Assembly (NCBI RefSeq): GCF_001546115.1 | Contig: NZ_KQ955208.1 | Coordinates: 209,452 to 273,451, forward strand | Length of the DNA: 64,000 nt | Direction of reading: 5' to 3' | Source of the DNA: Paracoccus aminovorans | Lineage (GTDB): Bacteria > Pseudomonadota > Alphaproteobacteria > Rhodobacterales > Rhodobacteraceae | Shown: piece by piece, positions 44,766 through 58,285 of the stretch | Layout: every line of letters starts with the position of its first letter | Position numbering within the stretch: position 1 is the first letter of the stretch | Notes under the pieces: model-generated | Seen by the model: the letters and a program-made list of their open reading frames with translations, nothing else | Told to the model about the DNA's origin: nothing | Database searches by the model: none | Position numbers and translations under genes: made by a program

Positions 44766-45287
44766 ATGGAGCACCTGATCGAACGCAGTCTTTTCGCCAG
44801 CCGTTGGCTGATGGCGCCGATATATGTCGGCCTGTCGCTGTCGCTTCTGCTGCTGCTCTGGGTCTTTGGCCTGGAGTTCTGGCACCTGGTGCAGATCCTG
44901 CCGGTGATGACCGTGAACGACGCGGTGCTGGGGGTGCTGGCGCTGATCGACCTGAGCCTGGCGGCGAACCTGCTGCTGATCGTGATCTTTTCCGGCTACG
45001 AGAATTTCGTCAGCCGCATGAACCTGAGCGCGCACGAGGACCGGCCGGAATGGCAGGGCGAGGTCGATTTCTCGGGGCTGAAGCTGAAGCTGGTGGCCTC
45101 GATCGTGGCGATCTCGGGCATCCACCTGCTGAAGGTGTTCATGGATGTCGGCAAATATGCCCCCGACCAGATCCGCTGGATGGTGGTGATCCACCTGGTC
45201 TTCGTCGTCTCGGGCGTGCTGCTGGCGGCGATGGACTGGATCTCGAACCATGGCAAGGGGTTGAAGAAGCGCGCGCCCAAGGCGTGA
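44766..45287 (+). CDS. YqhA/UPF0114 family membrane protein
   Basis: A 173-residue protein matching the UPF0114 family: MEHLIERSLFASRWLMAPIY, a second helix VLGVLALIDLSLAANLLLIVIF, then SGYENFVSR and helices near the C-terminus ending KKRAPKA. Four membrane segments; function is unknown. Complete length. Confidence 0.92.
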   Translation: MEHLIERSLFASRWLMAPIYVGLSLSLLLLLWVFGLEFWHLVQILPVMTVNDAVLGVLALIDLSLAANLLLIVIFSGYENFVSRMNLSAHEDRPEWQGEVDFSGLKLKLVASIVAISGIHLLKVFMDVGKYAPDQIRWMVVIHLVFVVSGVLLAAMDWISNHGKGLKKRAPKA

Positions 45288-45314
45288 CGCACCCGCCCGG
45301 TCGCGCGGTTGCAT

Positions 45315-45335
45315 GGGTATTTGCAGAACGAAGAA
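45315..45335 (+). repeat. Dispersed intergenic motif GGGTATTTGCAGAACGAAGA
   Basis: A copy of the shared motif, 28 bp after the YqhA-family stop. It matches the 44656 copy at 18 or more positions. Confidence 0.7.
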
Positions 45336-45464
45336 GGGCAGGGGCGTCGCCCGATGGGCGGCGCCCGGCTTTTTTCCCAAGGGGCGCGGTGCGGACCCTT
45401 GCGCCTTGGCCCGCCACGGCTATAACCCCGGACGATTTATCAGCCGCAAGCCCGAGGGACCGCC

Positions 45465-48797
<3,333 letters not shown>

Positions 48798-48832
48798 GCG
48801 GGTGAGTTACTGACTATGCAGTTGCAAGCTAA

Positions 48833-48852
48833 GGCCGCCCACTTGGGCGGCC
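48833..48852 (+). terminator. Hairpin downstream of carB
   Basis: GGCCGCCC, loop ACTT, GGGCGGCC: an 8-bp perfect stem 36 bp after the carB stop, without a strong T run. Confidence 0.6.
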
Positions 48853-49075
48853 TATCCAATTCGGCCCTTTGCTTGCCGTCAGAGCCCCTACGGCCTCTCT
48901 ACTAGCCTACCTAAGCCGAAAATTCACACTTGTCGCAGTATTTCCATTAATTGAGGTTGTAAATGGGGCGATGTCGACGCCGTCATATAGACGGTTTCGC
49001 ATATCGCGTTTTTAATTAAGCAACGGTGAGCGATAGGTTCCTAATGACGCCGCGTTTTCCAAGTCATCCTTGAAC
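48853..49075. other. AT-richer non-coding DNA before the IS5-family element
   Basis: No ORF with coding character and no RNA is recognisable. Composition is clearly lower in GC than carB (for example TTTTTAATTAAG near 49010). Likely accessory DNA or decayed sequence. Confidence 0.55.
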
Positions 49076-50125
49076 GGCTCTGTTGCACAAATCGCGTGAG
49101 GGATTCATCTCGCGAATCCAGGGTGGTAGCTGGGATGCATGAGCAGACCCATACCCCCGACCTACAAGACCAGGAACTGGCCAGCCTACAATGAAGCACT
49201 CAAGCGCCGGGGCTCGCTGACGATCTGGTTTGACCCCGAGATGAGCTGGGATGCCGCGCCGACAGGCAGGCGTGGCCGCCAGCAGACCTACAGCGATGCC
49301 GCTATCCAGACGTGCCTCTCGATGAAAGTGCTGTTCGGCATGGCGCTCCGGCAGACGACCGGGTTCGTCGAGAGCCTGCTACGGCTGGTCGGCCTGAACT
49401 GGACGGTGCCCGACTTCAGCACGCTATCTCGCCGCCAGAAGACCTTGGCCGTGAACATCCCCTACCGCGGCTCCAAGGGGCCGTTGCACCTGCTGGTCGA
49501 CAGCACCGGGATCAAGGTCGAAGGTGAAGGCGAGTGGCACGCACGCAAGCATGGCGGCCCGAAACGGCGCGTCTGGCGCAAGCTCCACCTTGGGATCGAT
49601 GAAGAAACGTTGGAGATCCGGGCCGTCGAAGTCACCGGGAGCCACATCGGTGATGCGCCCATCCTACCCCACCTTCTCGACCAAATCCCGCAGGACCAGG
49701 AAATCGGTAGCGTTACGGCTGATGGCGCCTACGACACGCGCAAATGCCACGATGCGATTGCAGATCGCGGTGCCCATGCCGTCATCCCGCCCCGCAAGAA
49801 CGCGAAGCCCTGGAAGACGATCACCGCCGGAGCCGTGGCCCGAAATGAGGCCCTGCGCGCGGCGAAATACCTGGGCCGCGCGCTCTGGCGACGATGGTGT
49901 GGATACCACCGCCGAAGCCGCGTCGAGACAAAGATGCATTGTATCAAGTTGCTGGGCCAGCGGCTCATGGCACGGGACTTCGACCGACAGGTCGCCGAAC
50001 TCCAGGTCCGCATCGCCGTCCTGAACGGCTACACCGCGCTCGGAATACCCGTCACGGAAGCTGTGGGATAAGTCCGTCCGGGGAAAGGGGAACCTCGGCC
50101 TTAAGCCGATTTGTGCAACAGAGCC
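49076..50125 (+). mobile_element. IS5-family insertion sequence with perfect 19-bp inverted repeats
   Basis: GGCTCTGTTGCACAAATCG at 49076-49094 and its exact reverse complement at 50107-50125 bound a 1050-bp element carrying one transposase. No exact direct repeat flanks it; TGAAC occurs on both sides at unequal distance. Confidence 0.94.
49139..50071 (+). CDS. IS5-family transposase
   Basis: A 310-residue DDE transposase. Catalytic residues: Asp in LLVDSTGIKVEGEGEW, Asp in VTADGAYDTRKCH, and Glu in RRSRVETKMHCIKLLGQRL. The N-terminal DUF4096-like region (PPTYKTRNWPAYNEALKRRG) is intact and there is no frameshift, so the element may be active. Confidence 0.95.
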   Translation: MSRPIPPTYKTRNWPAYNEALKRRGSLTIWFDPEMSWDAAPTGRRGRQQTYSDAAIQTCLSMKVLFGMALRQTTGFVESLLRLVGLNWTVPDFSTLSRRQKTLAVNIPYRGSKGPLHLLVDSTGIKVEGEGEWHARKHGGPKRRVWRKLHLGIDEETLEIRAVEVTGSHIGDAPILPHLLDQIPQDQEIGSVTADGAYDTRKCHDAIADRGAHAVIPPRKNAKPWKTITAGAVARNEALRAAKYLGRALWRRWCGYHRRSRVETKMHCIKLLGQRLMARDFDRQVAELQVRIAVLNGYTALGIPVTEAVG

Positions 50126-50433
50126 CTCCTGAACAGGATATTTCTATCCCAGTGGGTGGACCACTTCAGTGGGGGCACTCCATTCCTCTGAAGCAACTTA
50201 TCTCTCTACATAGATAGAGGTCTTGCTAGAAGTATTCTAGAGGAATTATGAGGAAAGAGTATCGCCTACTTAGCAGCTGCAGATCAGGGGAATGGCAGCT
50301 ATGGGATTTTGTGCCTTGAGGGCATGACTGTTGAACACTCTCAACGAATGACCGTTTTGCCCGCCCTCCAATTTCCTACGCCGCAGTTCTGTCAGTCCGC
50401 TTGCACGTCCCTTTGTATCACCCGCTTACCCCC
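50126..50433. other. Non-coding AT-richer DNA between the IS5 element and the BrnA-like gene
   Basis: No supported gene. It includes a short palindrome TCTCTACATAGATAGAG (50202-50218) and a near-palindrome CTAGAAGTATTCTAG (50226-50240). The last part (50400-50433) is a C-rich 3' flank of the minus-strand gene. Confidence 0.5.
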
Positions 50434-50928
50434 TCACTTCCCCCTTCTCCCCTCCAACTCCACCCGCAACACCGCCGAGCTCACCCGCTCCACCCCCATC
50501 GGCACCCCCACCTCGCCGAACCGCGTCGCCGCATCCCCCAGCGCCTCCTCCTCCATCCGCTGCAAATCCCCCCAGCGCGGCCGCGCCCCGTCGTGCCCCT
50601 CATCCACCCGGCGCTTCAGGTAATCCATCGTCTCCGCCCCCCGGATCATCCCCGCCAGCCGGGCGTGCACCCACACCGACAGCACCCGGTTCAGCCGAGG
50701 CTGCCAGTCCACCCCGGTCGAGCGAAAGAATTTCACCACCTCCTCATCCAGCCGAATCGTCACCCGGGTCTTCTTCGACTGCCCCTTCTCGCGCGCGATC
50801 TCGTGCCATTCCGCGGGGATGCGCAGCTCCTCCATCAGCCGCTGGTGCAGGTCCCATTCCAGCATCCGCATGGCGTCCGCCATGTAGTGGTAATTCACCC
50901 GCCGCTGCTCTTCCGCCCTGCTGACCAT
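50434..50928 (-). CDS. BrnA-like ribbon-helix-helix protein, no toxin partner seen
   Basis: A 164-residue protein. Residues about 60-100 (KKTRVTIRLDEEVVKFFRST and RLNRVLSVWVHARLAGMIRG) match the BrnA/CopG-type antitoxin DNA-binding fold. The N-terminal 50 residues (RAEEQRRVNYHYMADAMRML) and C-terminal 60 residues extend beyond canonical BrnA (about 90 residues). GGAGG before ATG 50928 sets the start. No BrnT-like toxin lies upstream or downstream, so a role as regulator is as likely as antitoxin. Confidence 0.75.
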   Translation of the reverse strand: MVSRAEEQRRVNYHYMADAMRMLEWDLHQRLMEELRIPAEWHEIAREKGQSKKTRVTIRLDEEVVKFFRSTGVDWQPRLNRVLSVWVHARLAGMIRGAETMDYLKRRVDEGHDGARPRWGDLQRMEEEALGDAATRFGEVGVPMGVERVSSAVLRVELEGRRGK

Positions 50929-51083
50929 CCCGACCTCCGACGCCCGTGCCAAACCGACCCCAAGGCTCGGCGCAACGGGTTAACCGCGCCTTAACGCGGC
51001 GCGCGTTGCCGGTGTACGCGCGGCGTACGCGGCCTGCACGCCCGGTGCACCCGCGGCACGGCCCGATTTCACGGCCCTCCATC

Positions 51084-51154
51084 CAGTTGCGACTGATTTG
51101 CACTTGCGATGTGCGCGCAAGACGCTATGTCTATATGCGATCAACTCGCAACTG
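51084..51154. promoter_or_regulatory. Palindromic operator candidates upstream of the sit operon
   Basis: CAGTTGCGA (51084-51092) and TCGCAACTG (51146-51154) are perfect inverted copies 53 bp apart. Between them CTTGCG (51103-51108) and CGCAAG (51116-51121) form a second dyad. Such sites fit a Mur/Fur-type or MntR metal regulator of the manganese/iron transporter downstream; which one cannot be read. Confidence 0.5.
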
Positions 51155-51197
51155 AATCGGCGGCGCAGGCTGCGCCGCGAAACCGGAAGGGATGGGC

Positions 51198-52097
51198 ATG
51201 GCTCGGACAGGCGCGCGCCTGATTGGTGCGGTGGCGGCGATGGCGCTCATGGCGGCCTCGGCTGCGGCCGGGGAGAAGATGAAGGTGGTCACCACCTTCA
51301 CCGTGCTGGCCGACATGGCCCGGCATGTGGCGGGGGACGCGGCCGAGGTGGTCTCGATCACCAAGCCGGGCGCCGAGATCCACGGCTACGAGCCGACGCC
51401 GCAGGACATCGTCCGGGCCCAGGGCGCCGACCTGATCCTGTGGAACGGCATGAACCTGGAACGCTGGTTCCAGCAGTTTCTGGCCAACCTGGGCGAGGTG
51501 CCCTCGGCCACGCTGACCGACGGCATCGAGCCGATCCCGATCGCCGCCGGCGGCTATGAGGGCAAGCCGAACCCGCATGCCTGGATGGGCCTGACCAATG
51601 CCGAAGCCTATGTCGACAATATCGCCAAGGCCTTCGCGCAGCAGGATCCTGCGAATGCCGCGACCTATGCCGCCAATGCCGAGGGCTACAAGCAGCAGCT
51701 GCGCGCGGCGCTGGAGCCGCTGCGCGCCGAGATCGCGGCCATTCCCGAGGATCGGCGCTGGCTGGTGACCTGCGAGGGCGCCTTTCCCTATCTGGCGCGC
51801 GACCTGGGGCTGAAGGAGCTCTACCTCTGGCCGATGAACTCGGACCAGATGGGCACGCCGCGCCAGGTGCGCACGGTGATCGACGGCGTGCGCGCGCATC
51901 AGATCCCGGTGGTGTTCTGCGAAAGCACGGTGAACACCGCCCCGGCCGAGCAAGTCGCGCGCGAGACCGGCGCGCATTACGGCGGCGTGCTCTATGTCGA
52001 CAGCCTGTCCGAACCGGACGGGCCGGTGCCGAGCTACCTCGACCTGCTGAAGGTCACCACCGAAACCGTGGCCAAGGGTCTGGCCGCCGGCAACTGA
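51198..52097 (+). CDS. sitA: Manganese/iron ABC transporter substrate-binding protein
   Basis: A 299-residue cluster A-I binding protein: signal peptide ([18 protein letters not shown]), [18 protein letters not shown] and metal ligands His in [14 protein letters not shown] and [14 protein letters not shown], Glu in [14 protein letters not shown] and Asp in YVDSLSE. Ligand set fits Mn/Fe (SitA) rather than Zn-specific ZnuA, as no His-rich loop is present. GAAGG favours ATG 51198 over 51192. First of four operon genes. Confidence 0.93.
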   Translation: MARTGARLIGAVAAMALMAASAAAGEKMKVVTTFTVLADMARHVAGDAAEVVSITKPGAEIHGYEPTPQDIVRAQGADLILWNGMNLERWFQQFLANLGEVPSATLTDGIEPIPIAAGGYEGKPNPHAWMGLTNAEAYVDNIAKAFAQQDPANAATYAANAEGYKQQLRAALEPLRAEIAAIPEDRRWLVTCEGAFPYLARDLGLKELYLWPMNSDQMGTPRQVRTVIDGVRAHQIPVVFCESTVNTAPAEQVARETGAHYGGVLYVDSLSEPDGPVPSYLDLLKVTTETVAKGLAAGN

Positions 52098-52111
52098 GCA
52101 AGGGAGCAGGG

Positions 52112-53023
52112 ATGCGCGACGACATCAGGACCGAGCTTGGAGAAAGCGACCGGGCCGACCCCGGCGGCGGCATCGACGCCCGCGACGTGACCGTGACCTA
52201 TCGCAACGGGCTGACCGCGCTGCGCCATGCGAGTTTCCAGATCCCGCGCGGCACGGTCACGGCCTTGGTCGGGGTGAACGGCGCCGGAAAATCGACGCTG
52301 TTCAAGGCGATCATGGGTTTCGTGCCGGCCGCCGCGGGCGAGATCCGCCTGTTGGGCATGACGGTGCGCGAGGCGCTGAAGCGCAACCAGGTCGCCTATG
52401 TGCCGCAGGCCGAGGAAGTGGACTGGTCCTTCCCCGTGCTGGTCGAGGACGTGGTGATGATGGGCCGCTATGGCCACATGGGTTTCCTGCGCATCCCGCG
52501 CCAGGCCGACCGCGACGCCGTGGATGCGGCGCTGGCGCGGGTGAACATGCAGGACTACCGCCACCGCCAGATCGGCGAGCTTTCGGGCGGCCAGAAGAAG
52601 CGCGTCTTCCTGGCCCGCGCCCTGGCGCAGGACGGCCGCGTCATCCTGCTGGACGAGCCCTTTACCGGCGTCGACGTCAAGACCGAGGACCAGATCATCG
52701 CGCTGTTGCGCGAACTGCGCGACGAGGGGCGGGTGATGCTGGTCTCGACCCACAACCTGGGCTCGGTGCCAGAGTTCTGCGACCGGGTGGTGCTGGTCAA
52801 GGGCACGGTGCTGGCTTACGGCCCGACCGAGACCACCTTCACCCGCGAGAACCTGGAAACCGCCTTTGGCGGCGTGCTGCGCCGCTTTACCCTGGGCGGC
52901 ACGCGGCTCCATGACGACGACGACCCGCGCCGCGTCACCATCCTGACCGACGACGAGCGCCCGCTGGTGCAATACGGCGACCGCACCCATACGGCCGGAA
53001 AGCCGGAGGAGGGCGCGGAATGA
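52112..53023 (+). CDS. sitB: Manganese/iron ABC transporter ATPase
   Basis: A 303-residue ABC ATPase: Walker [10 protein letters not shown], signature [16 protein letters not shown], Walker [13 protein letters not shown], switch His VSTHNLG. An N-terminal 20-residue and C-terminal 50-residue extension ([20 protein letters not shown]) is typical of SitB. It overlaps sitC by four bases. Confidence 0.95.
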   Translation: MRDDIRTELGESDRADPGGGIDARDVTVTYRNGLTALRHASFQIPRGTVTALVGVNGAGKSTLFKAIMGFVPAAAGEIRLLGMTVREALKRNQVAYVPQAEEVDWSFPVLVEDVVMMGRYGHMGFLRIPRQADRDAVDAALARVNMQDYRHRQIGELSGGQKKRVFLARALAQDGRVILLDEPFTGVDVKTEDQIIALLRELRDEGRVMLVSTHNLGSVPEFCDRVVLVKGTVLAYGPTETTFTRENLETAFGGVLRRFTLGGTRLHDDDDPRRVTILTDDERPLVQYGDRTHTAGKPEEGAE

Positions 53024-53877
53024 GCCTGCTGCTGGAGCCCTTCAGTTATCTCTACATGACCAATGCCATGTGGGTCTCGGCGCTGGTCGGCGGGGTCTGC
53101 GCGTTCCTGTCCGCCTATCTGATGCTCAAGGGCTGGTCGCTGATCGGCGACGCGCTGTCGCATTCCGTGGTGCCGGGCGTCGCCGGCGCCTATATGCTGG
53201 GCCTGCCCTTCGCGCTGGGGGCGTTCCTGTCGGGCGGGCTGGCGGCGGCGGCGATGCTGTTCCTGTCGGACCGCTCGGGGCTGAAACCCGATGTGGTGAT
53301 CGGGCTGATCTTCACCAGCTTCTTCGGGCTCGGGCTGTTCATGGTCTCGATCAACCCGATGGCGATCTCGGTCCAGACCATCACCATGGGCAATATCCTG
53401 TCGATCACCCCTGGCGATACGCTGCAACTGGCGATCATCGGCTTCGTCTCGCTGGCGGTGCTGCTGGCGAAATGGAAGGACCTGATGGTGGTCTTCTTCG
53501 ACGAAAGCCACGCGCGCTCGGTCGGGCTGCGGCCGGGGCTCTTGAAGGCCGTGTTCTTCGTGCTGCTTTCGGCCTGCGTGGTGGCGGCGATGCAGACGGT
53601 CGGCGCCTTCCTGGTCATCGCCATGGTGGTGACGCCGGGGGCGACGGCCTATCTGATCTGCGACCGCTTCCCGCGGCTGATCGGGCTCTCGGTCGCCATC
53701 GGCACGGTCACCAGCTTCACCGGCGCCTATCTGTCCTATTTCCTCGACGGCGCCACCGGCGGCATCATCGTGGTGCTGCAGACGCTGATCTTCCTCGCGA
53801 CCTTCGTCTGGGCGCCGAAGCACGGGCTGCTCGCTGCCCGCGCCAAGGCCCGCGCCGCGCTGGAGGCCGCACCATGA
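53020..53877 (+). CDS. sitC: Manganese/iron ABC transporter permease
   Basis: A 285-residue ABC-3 family permease with eight or nine helices, starting [20 protein letters not shown] and containing [20 protein letters not shown]. Its ATG overlaps the sitB stop (ATGA), and its own stop overlaps sitD the same way. Confidence 0.95.
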   Translation: MSLLLEPFSYLYMTNAMWVSALVGGVCAFLSAYLMLKGWSLIGDALSHSVVPGVAGAYMLGLPFALGAFLSGGLAAAAMLFLSDRSGLKPDVVIGLIFTSFFGLGLFMVSINPMAISVQTITMGNILSITPGDTLQLAIIGFVSLAVLLAKWKDLMVVFFDESHARSVGLRPGLLKAVFFVLLSACVVAAMQTVGAFLVIAMVVTPGATAYLICDRFPRLIGLSVAIGTVTSFTGAYLSYFLDGATGGIIVVLQTLIFLATFVWAPKHGLLAARAKARAALEAAP

Positions 53878-54698
53878 GCGAGCTTCTGGCGCCCTTTCAG
53901 TTCGGCTTCATGCGAGATGCCTTCCTGATCGCGGTGATCGTCTCGGTGCCGACGGCGCTGCTGTCGTGCTTCCTGGTGCTCAAGGGCTGGGCGCTGATGG
54001 GCGATGCGGTCAGCCATGCCGTGCTGCCGGGCGTGGTGCTGGCCTATCTCTGGGGCTTTCCGCTGATCCTGGGCGCCTTCACCGCCGGTATGGTGACGGC
54101 GCTGGCCACCGGCTATCTGTCGGGCAACAGCCGGGTCAAGCAGGACACGGTGATGGGCGTGGTCTTCTCGGGCATGTTCGGGCTGGGGATCGTGATCTAT
54201 ACCGCGATCACCTCGGACGTGCATCTGGACCATATCCTGTTCGGCAACATGCTGGGCGTCGGGCCGCAGGATCTGCGGCTGGCGCTAGGGATCGCGCTGC
54301 CGGTCGCGGCGGTGCTGCTGCTGAAATGGAAGGACCTGATGCTGCATGCCTTCGATCCGGCGCAGGCGCGGGCCTCGGGCCTGCCGGTCGGGCTGCTGCA
54401 CTACGGGCTGCTGACGGTGCTGTCGCTGACCATCGTCGCCACCATGTCGGCGACCGGGCTGATCCTGGCGGTCGGGCTCCTGATCGCGCCGGGGGCCATC
54501 GCCTTCCTGCTGGTGCGCAGCTTCGGCCGCATGCTGGCGGTGGCGGTCGCGATCTGCATGGCGGCGATGCTCATCGGGGTCTATGCCAGCTTCTGGCTCG
54601 ACAGCGCGCCGGCGCCGACCATCGTGCTGATCCTGACCGGGATCTTCGTGCTGGCCTTCCTGCGCCGGCTCGCGCAGCAGCGCCGGGCCTCGGCCTGA
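53874..54698 (+). CDS. sitD: Manganese/iron ABC transporter permease
   Basis: A 274-residue ABC-3 permease homologous to SitC (LKGWALMGDAVSHAVLPGVV, GLILAVGLLIAPGAIAFLL). The longer frame opening upstream lies inside sitC and is not used; the ATG at 53874 overlaps the sitC stop. Last gene, followed by a terminator. Confidence 0.95.
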   Translation: MSELLAPFQFGFMRDAFLIAVIVSVPTALLSCFLVLKGWALMGDAVSHAVLPGVVLAYLWGFPLILGAFTAGMVTALATGYLSGNSRVKQDTVMGVVFSGMFGLGIVIYTAITSDVHLDHILFGNMLGVGPQDLRLALGIALPVAAVLLLKWKDLMLHAFDPAQARASGLPVGLLHYGLLTVLSLTIVATMSATGLILAVGLLIAPGAIAFLLVRSFGRMLAVAVAICMAAMLIGVYASFWLDSAPAPTIVLILTGIFVLAFLRRLAQQRRASA

Positions 54699-54706
54699 AT
54701 CGAAAA

Positions 54707-54728
54707 GGCCGTCCCTTTCGGGACGGCC
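54707..54728. terminator. Terminator between sitD and groEL
   Basis: GGCCGTCCC, loop TTTC, GGGACGGCC: a 9-bp perfect stem with AAAA before and T-containing sequence after; shared by converging operons. Confidence 0.8.
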
Positions 54729-54755
54729 GATCCTTCGCCACGCGGCGGGGGCTGA

Positions 54756-56414
<1,659 letters not shown>

Positions 56415-56432
56415 TTATGCGGGAAGGCGAGA

Positions 56433-56720
56433 TCAGGCGATGATGCCCAGGATGTCGCTTTCCTTCATGATCAGCAGTTCTTCACCGTCGACGGTGACCT
56501 CGGTGCCCGACCATTTGCCGAACAGCACGCGGTCGCCGGCCTTCACGGCCGGGGCGATCAGCTCGCCCGAATCCTTGCGCGCGCCTTCGCCGACCGAGAC
56601 GATCTCGCCCTCGGCGGGTTTTTCCTTGGCGCTGTCGGGGATGATCAGGCCGCCCTTGGTCTTTTCGTCCGACTGGACGCGGCGGACCAGAACGCGGTCG
56701 TGCAGCGGTTTGAAAGCCAT
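56433..56720 (-). CDS. groS: Co-chaperonin GroES
   Basis: A 95-residue Gro[22 protein letters not shown], mobile loop [16 protein letters not shown] and C-terminal [10 protein letters not shown]. First gene of groESL, 40 bp before groEL, downstream of a CIRCE element. Confidence 0.98.
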   Translation of the reverse strand: MAFKPLHDRVLVRRVQSDEKTKGGLIIPDSAKEKPAEGEIVSVGEGARKDSGELIAPAVKAGDRVLFGKWSGTEVTVDGEELLIMKESDILGIIA

Positions 56721-56755
56721 GTGAACACTCCGGTGTTACAGGTTGGTTTAAGATG

Positions 56756-56782
56756 TTGGCACTCGGTCTTGGTGAGTGCCAG
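56756..56782 (-). promoter_or_regulatory. CIRCE element (HrcA operator) of groESL
   Basis: TTGGCACTC, nine bases, GAGTGCCAG, close to the consensus TTAGCACTC-N9-GAGTGCTAA; the altered third bases still pair with each other. It lies 36 bp before the groES start, so heat-shock control by HrcA is expected. Confidence 0.93.
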
Positions 56783-56913
56783 TGACGCCCATCTAGGCAG
56801 AGCCCCGGCACCTGTCAACGCCCGGCTTCCAGAAAAATTCGCTGCGAAATCCGCTTGACGCGGTTTCTGCGCCGCGGCTACGCGGAAGGGGGCACAGGCT
56901 GGGGGACGGCATC

Positions 56914-58212
56914 GTGGAGAGGCGCATCAAGGCTCTGGTCATCGCCGAGGCGGCAAACCCGGAATGGGTTTCGGTGCCGCTGGTCGGCTGGTCGCTGGCC
57001 CATGCGCTGCGCGATGTGGCCGATGTCCATATCGTCACCCAGGTCCGCAACCGCGAGGCGATCCTGCGCGCCGGCCTGGTCGAGGGCCGCGACTTCACAG
57101 CCATCGACAGCGAGGCGCTGGCCGCGCCGATGTGGCGGCTGGCCGAGCGGCTCAGCATGGGCAAGGGCGTCGGCTGGACGATCAAGACCGCCGTTTCGAC
57201 CTTGGGCTACGGCTATTTCGAGCGGCTGGTCTGGCGCGCCTTCGGCGCCCGCATCCGCGCCGGCGAATTCGACATCGTGCATCGGGTGACGCCGCTGACG
57301 CCGACCGCGAACAGCCTGCTTGCGCCGCGCTGCAAGCGGGCAGGGGTGCCCTTCGTCCTTGGGCCGCTGAACGGCGGCGTGCCCTGGCCCAAGGGCTTCG
57401 ACATCGAGCGGCGGCGTGAAAAGGAGTGGCTGTCCTATATCCGCGGCGCCTACAAGGCGCTGCCGGGGCGCGGTGCGATGCTGCGCGACGCCAGTGCCAT
57501 CATCTGCGGCTCGATGCATACCCTGGGCGAGATCCCGGCGAAGCATCGCGCCAAGACGGTCTGGCTGCCGGAGAACGCCATCGACCCCGCGCGCTTCAGC
57601 CTGACCGCGCCGCAGCCGGGCACGCTGCCGCTGCGCGGCTGCTTCATCGGCCGGCTGGTGCCCTACAAGGGCGCCGACATGGCGATCGAGGCGGCGCTGC
57701 CGCTGCTGCGCTCGGGCGCGCTGGTGCTCGACATCATCGGCGACGGGCCGCAGATGGACCAGCTGCGTGATCTGGTCGCGCGCGAAGGCGTCGGTGATGT
57801 GGTGAACCTGCTCGGCTGGGTTGAACATGCCCAGGTCCAGGCCATTGCGGCGCGCTCGCAACTCTTGGTCTTTCCCTCGGTGCGGGAGTTCGGCGGCGGC
57901 GTGGTGCTGGAGGCGATGGCCCTGGGCGTGGTGCCGGTCATCGCCGATTACGCCGGGCCGGGCGAGCTGGTCGACGATGCGACGGGCTTCCGCATCGCCA
58001 TGGGCAGCCGCGCGCAGATCGTCGCCGGGCTGCGCGCGCGGCTGCAGGCCATTGCGGCCGATCCGGCCGTGCTGCCGGGCATGGCAGCGGCGGGGCAGGC
58101 GCGGGTGATGCGCGATTTCACCTGGCCCGCCAAGGCCGCGCAAGTCACCCGGATCTGGCAGGCGCTGCTGGCGGGGCAGGCGCCGCCCCAGGACCTGCCG
58201 CTGCCGCGCTAG
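56914..58212 (+). CDS. Glycosyltransferase family 4 protein
   Basis: A 432-residue GT-B glycosyltransferase. The acceptor domain has WVSVPLVGWSLAHALRDVAD; the donor domain has CFIGRLVPYKGADMAIEA, DIIGDGPQMDQLRDL and the nucleotide-sugar EX7E motif in SVREFGGGVVLEAMALGVVP. It probably adds a sugar to a polysaccharide or lipid; substrate is unknown. Starts at GTG 56914 with GGGGGA upstream. It stands alone, not in a polysaccharide cluster. Confidence 0.9.
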   Translation: MERRIKALVIAEAANPEWVSVPLVGWSLAHALRDVADVHIVTQVRNREAILRAGLVEGRDFTAIDSEALAAPMWRLAERLSMGKGVGWTIKTAVSTLGYGYFERLVWRAFGARIRAGEFDIVHRVTPLTPTANSLLAPRCKRAGVPFVLGPLNGGVPWPKGFDIERRREKEWLSYIRGAYKALPGRGAMLRDASAIICGSMHTLGEIPAKHRAKTVWLPENAIDPARFSLTAPQPGTLPLRGCFIGRLVPYKGADMAIEAALPLLRSGALVLDIIGDGPQMDQLRDLVAREGVGDVVNLLGWVEHAQVQAIAARSQLLVFPSVREFGGGVVLEAMALGVVPVIADYAGPGELVDDATGFRIAMGSRAQIVAGLRARLQAIAADPAVLPGMAAAGQARVMRDFTWPAKAAQVTRIWQALLAGQAPPQDLPLPR

Positions 58213-58285
58213 GCTGGCGCGCGCCCGCTCTGGTGCCTTGGGGGGCGCCGTGCCATGCTGCGCCGGAACCTGCCCGGAGCCCGCG

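Noticed and set aside
49067-50134. Target-site duplication around the IS5-family element (TCCTTGAAC versus CTCCTGAAC)
   Set aside because: The matching bases are at different distances from the two ends, so they are not a true direct repeat.
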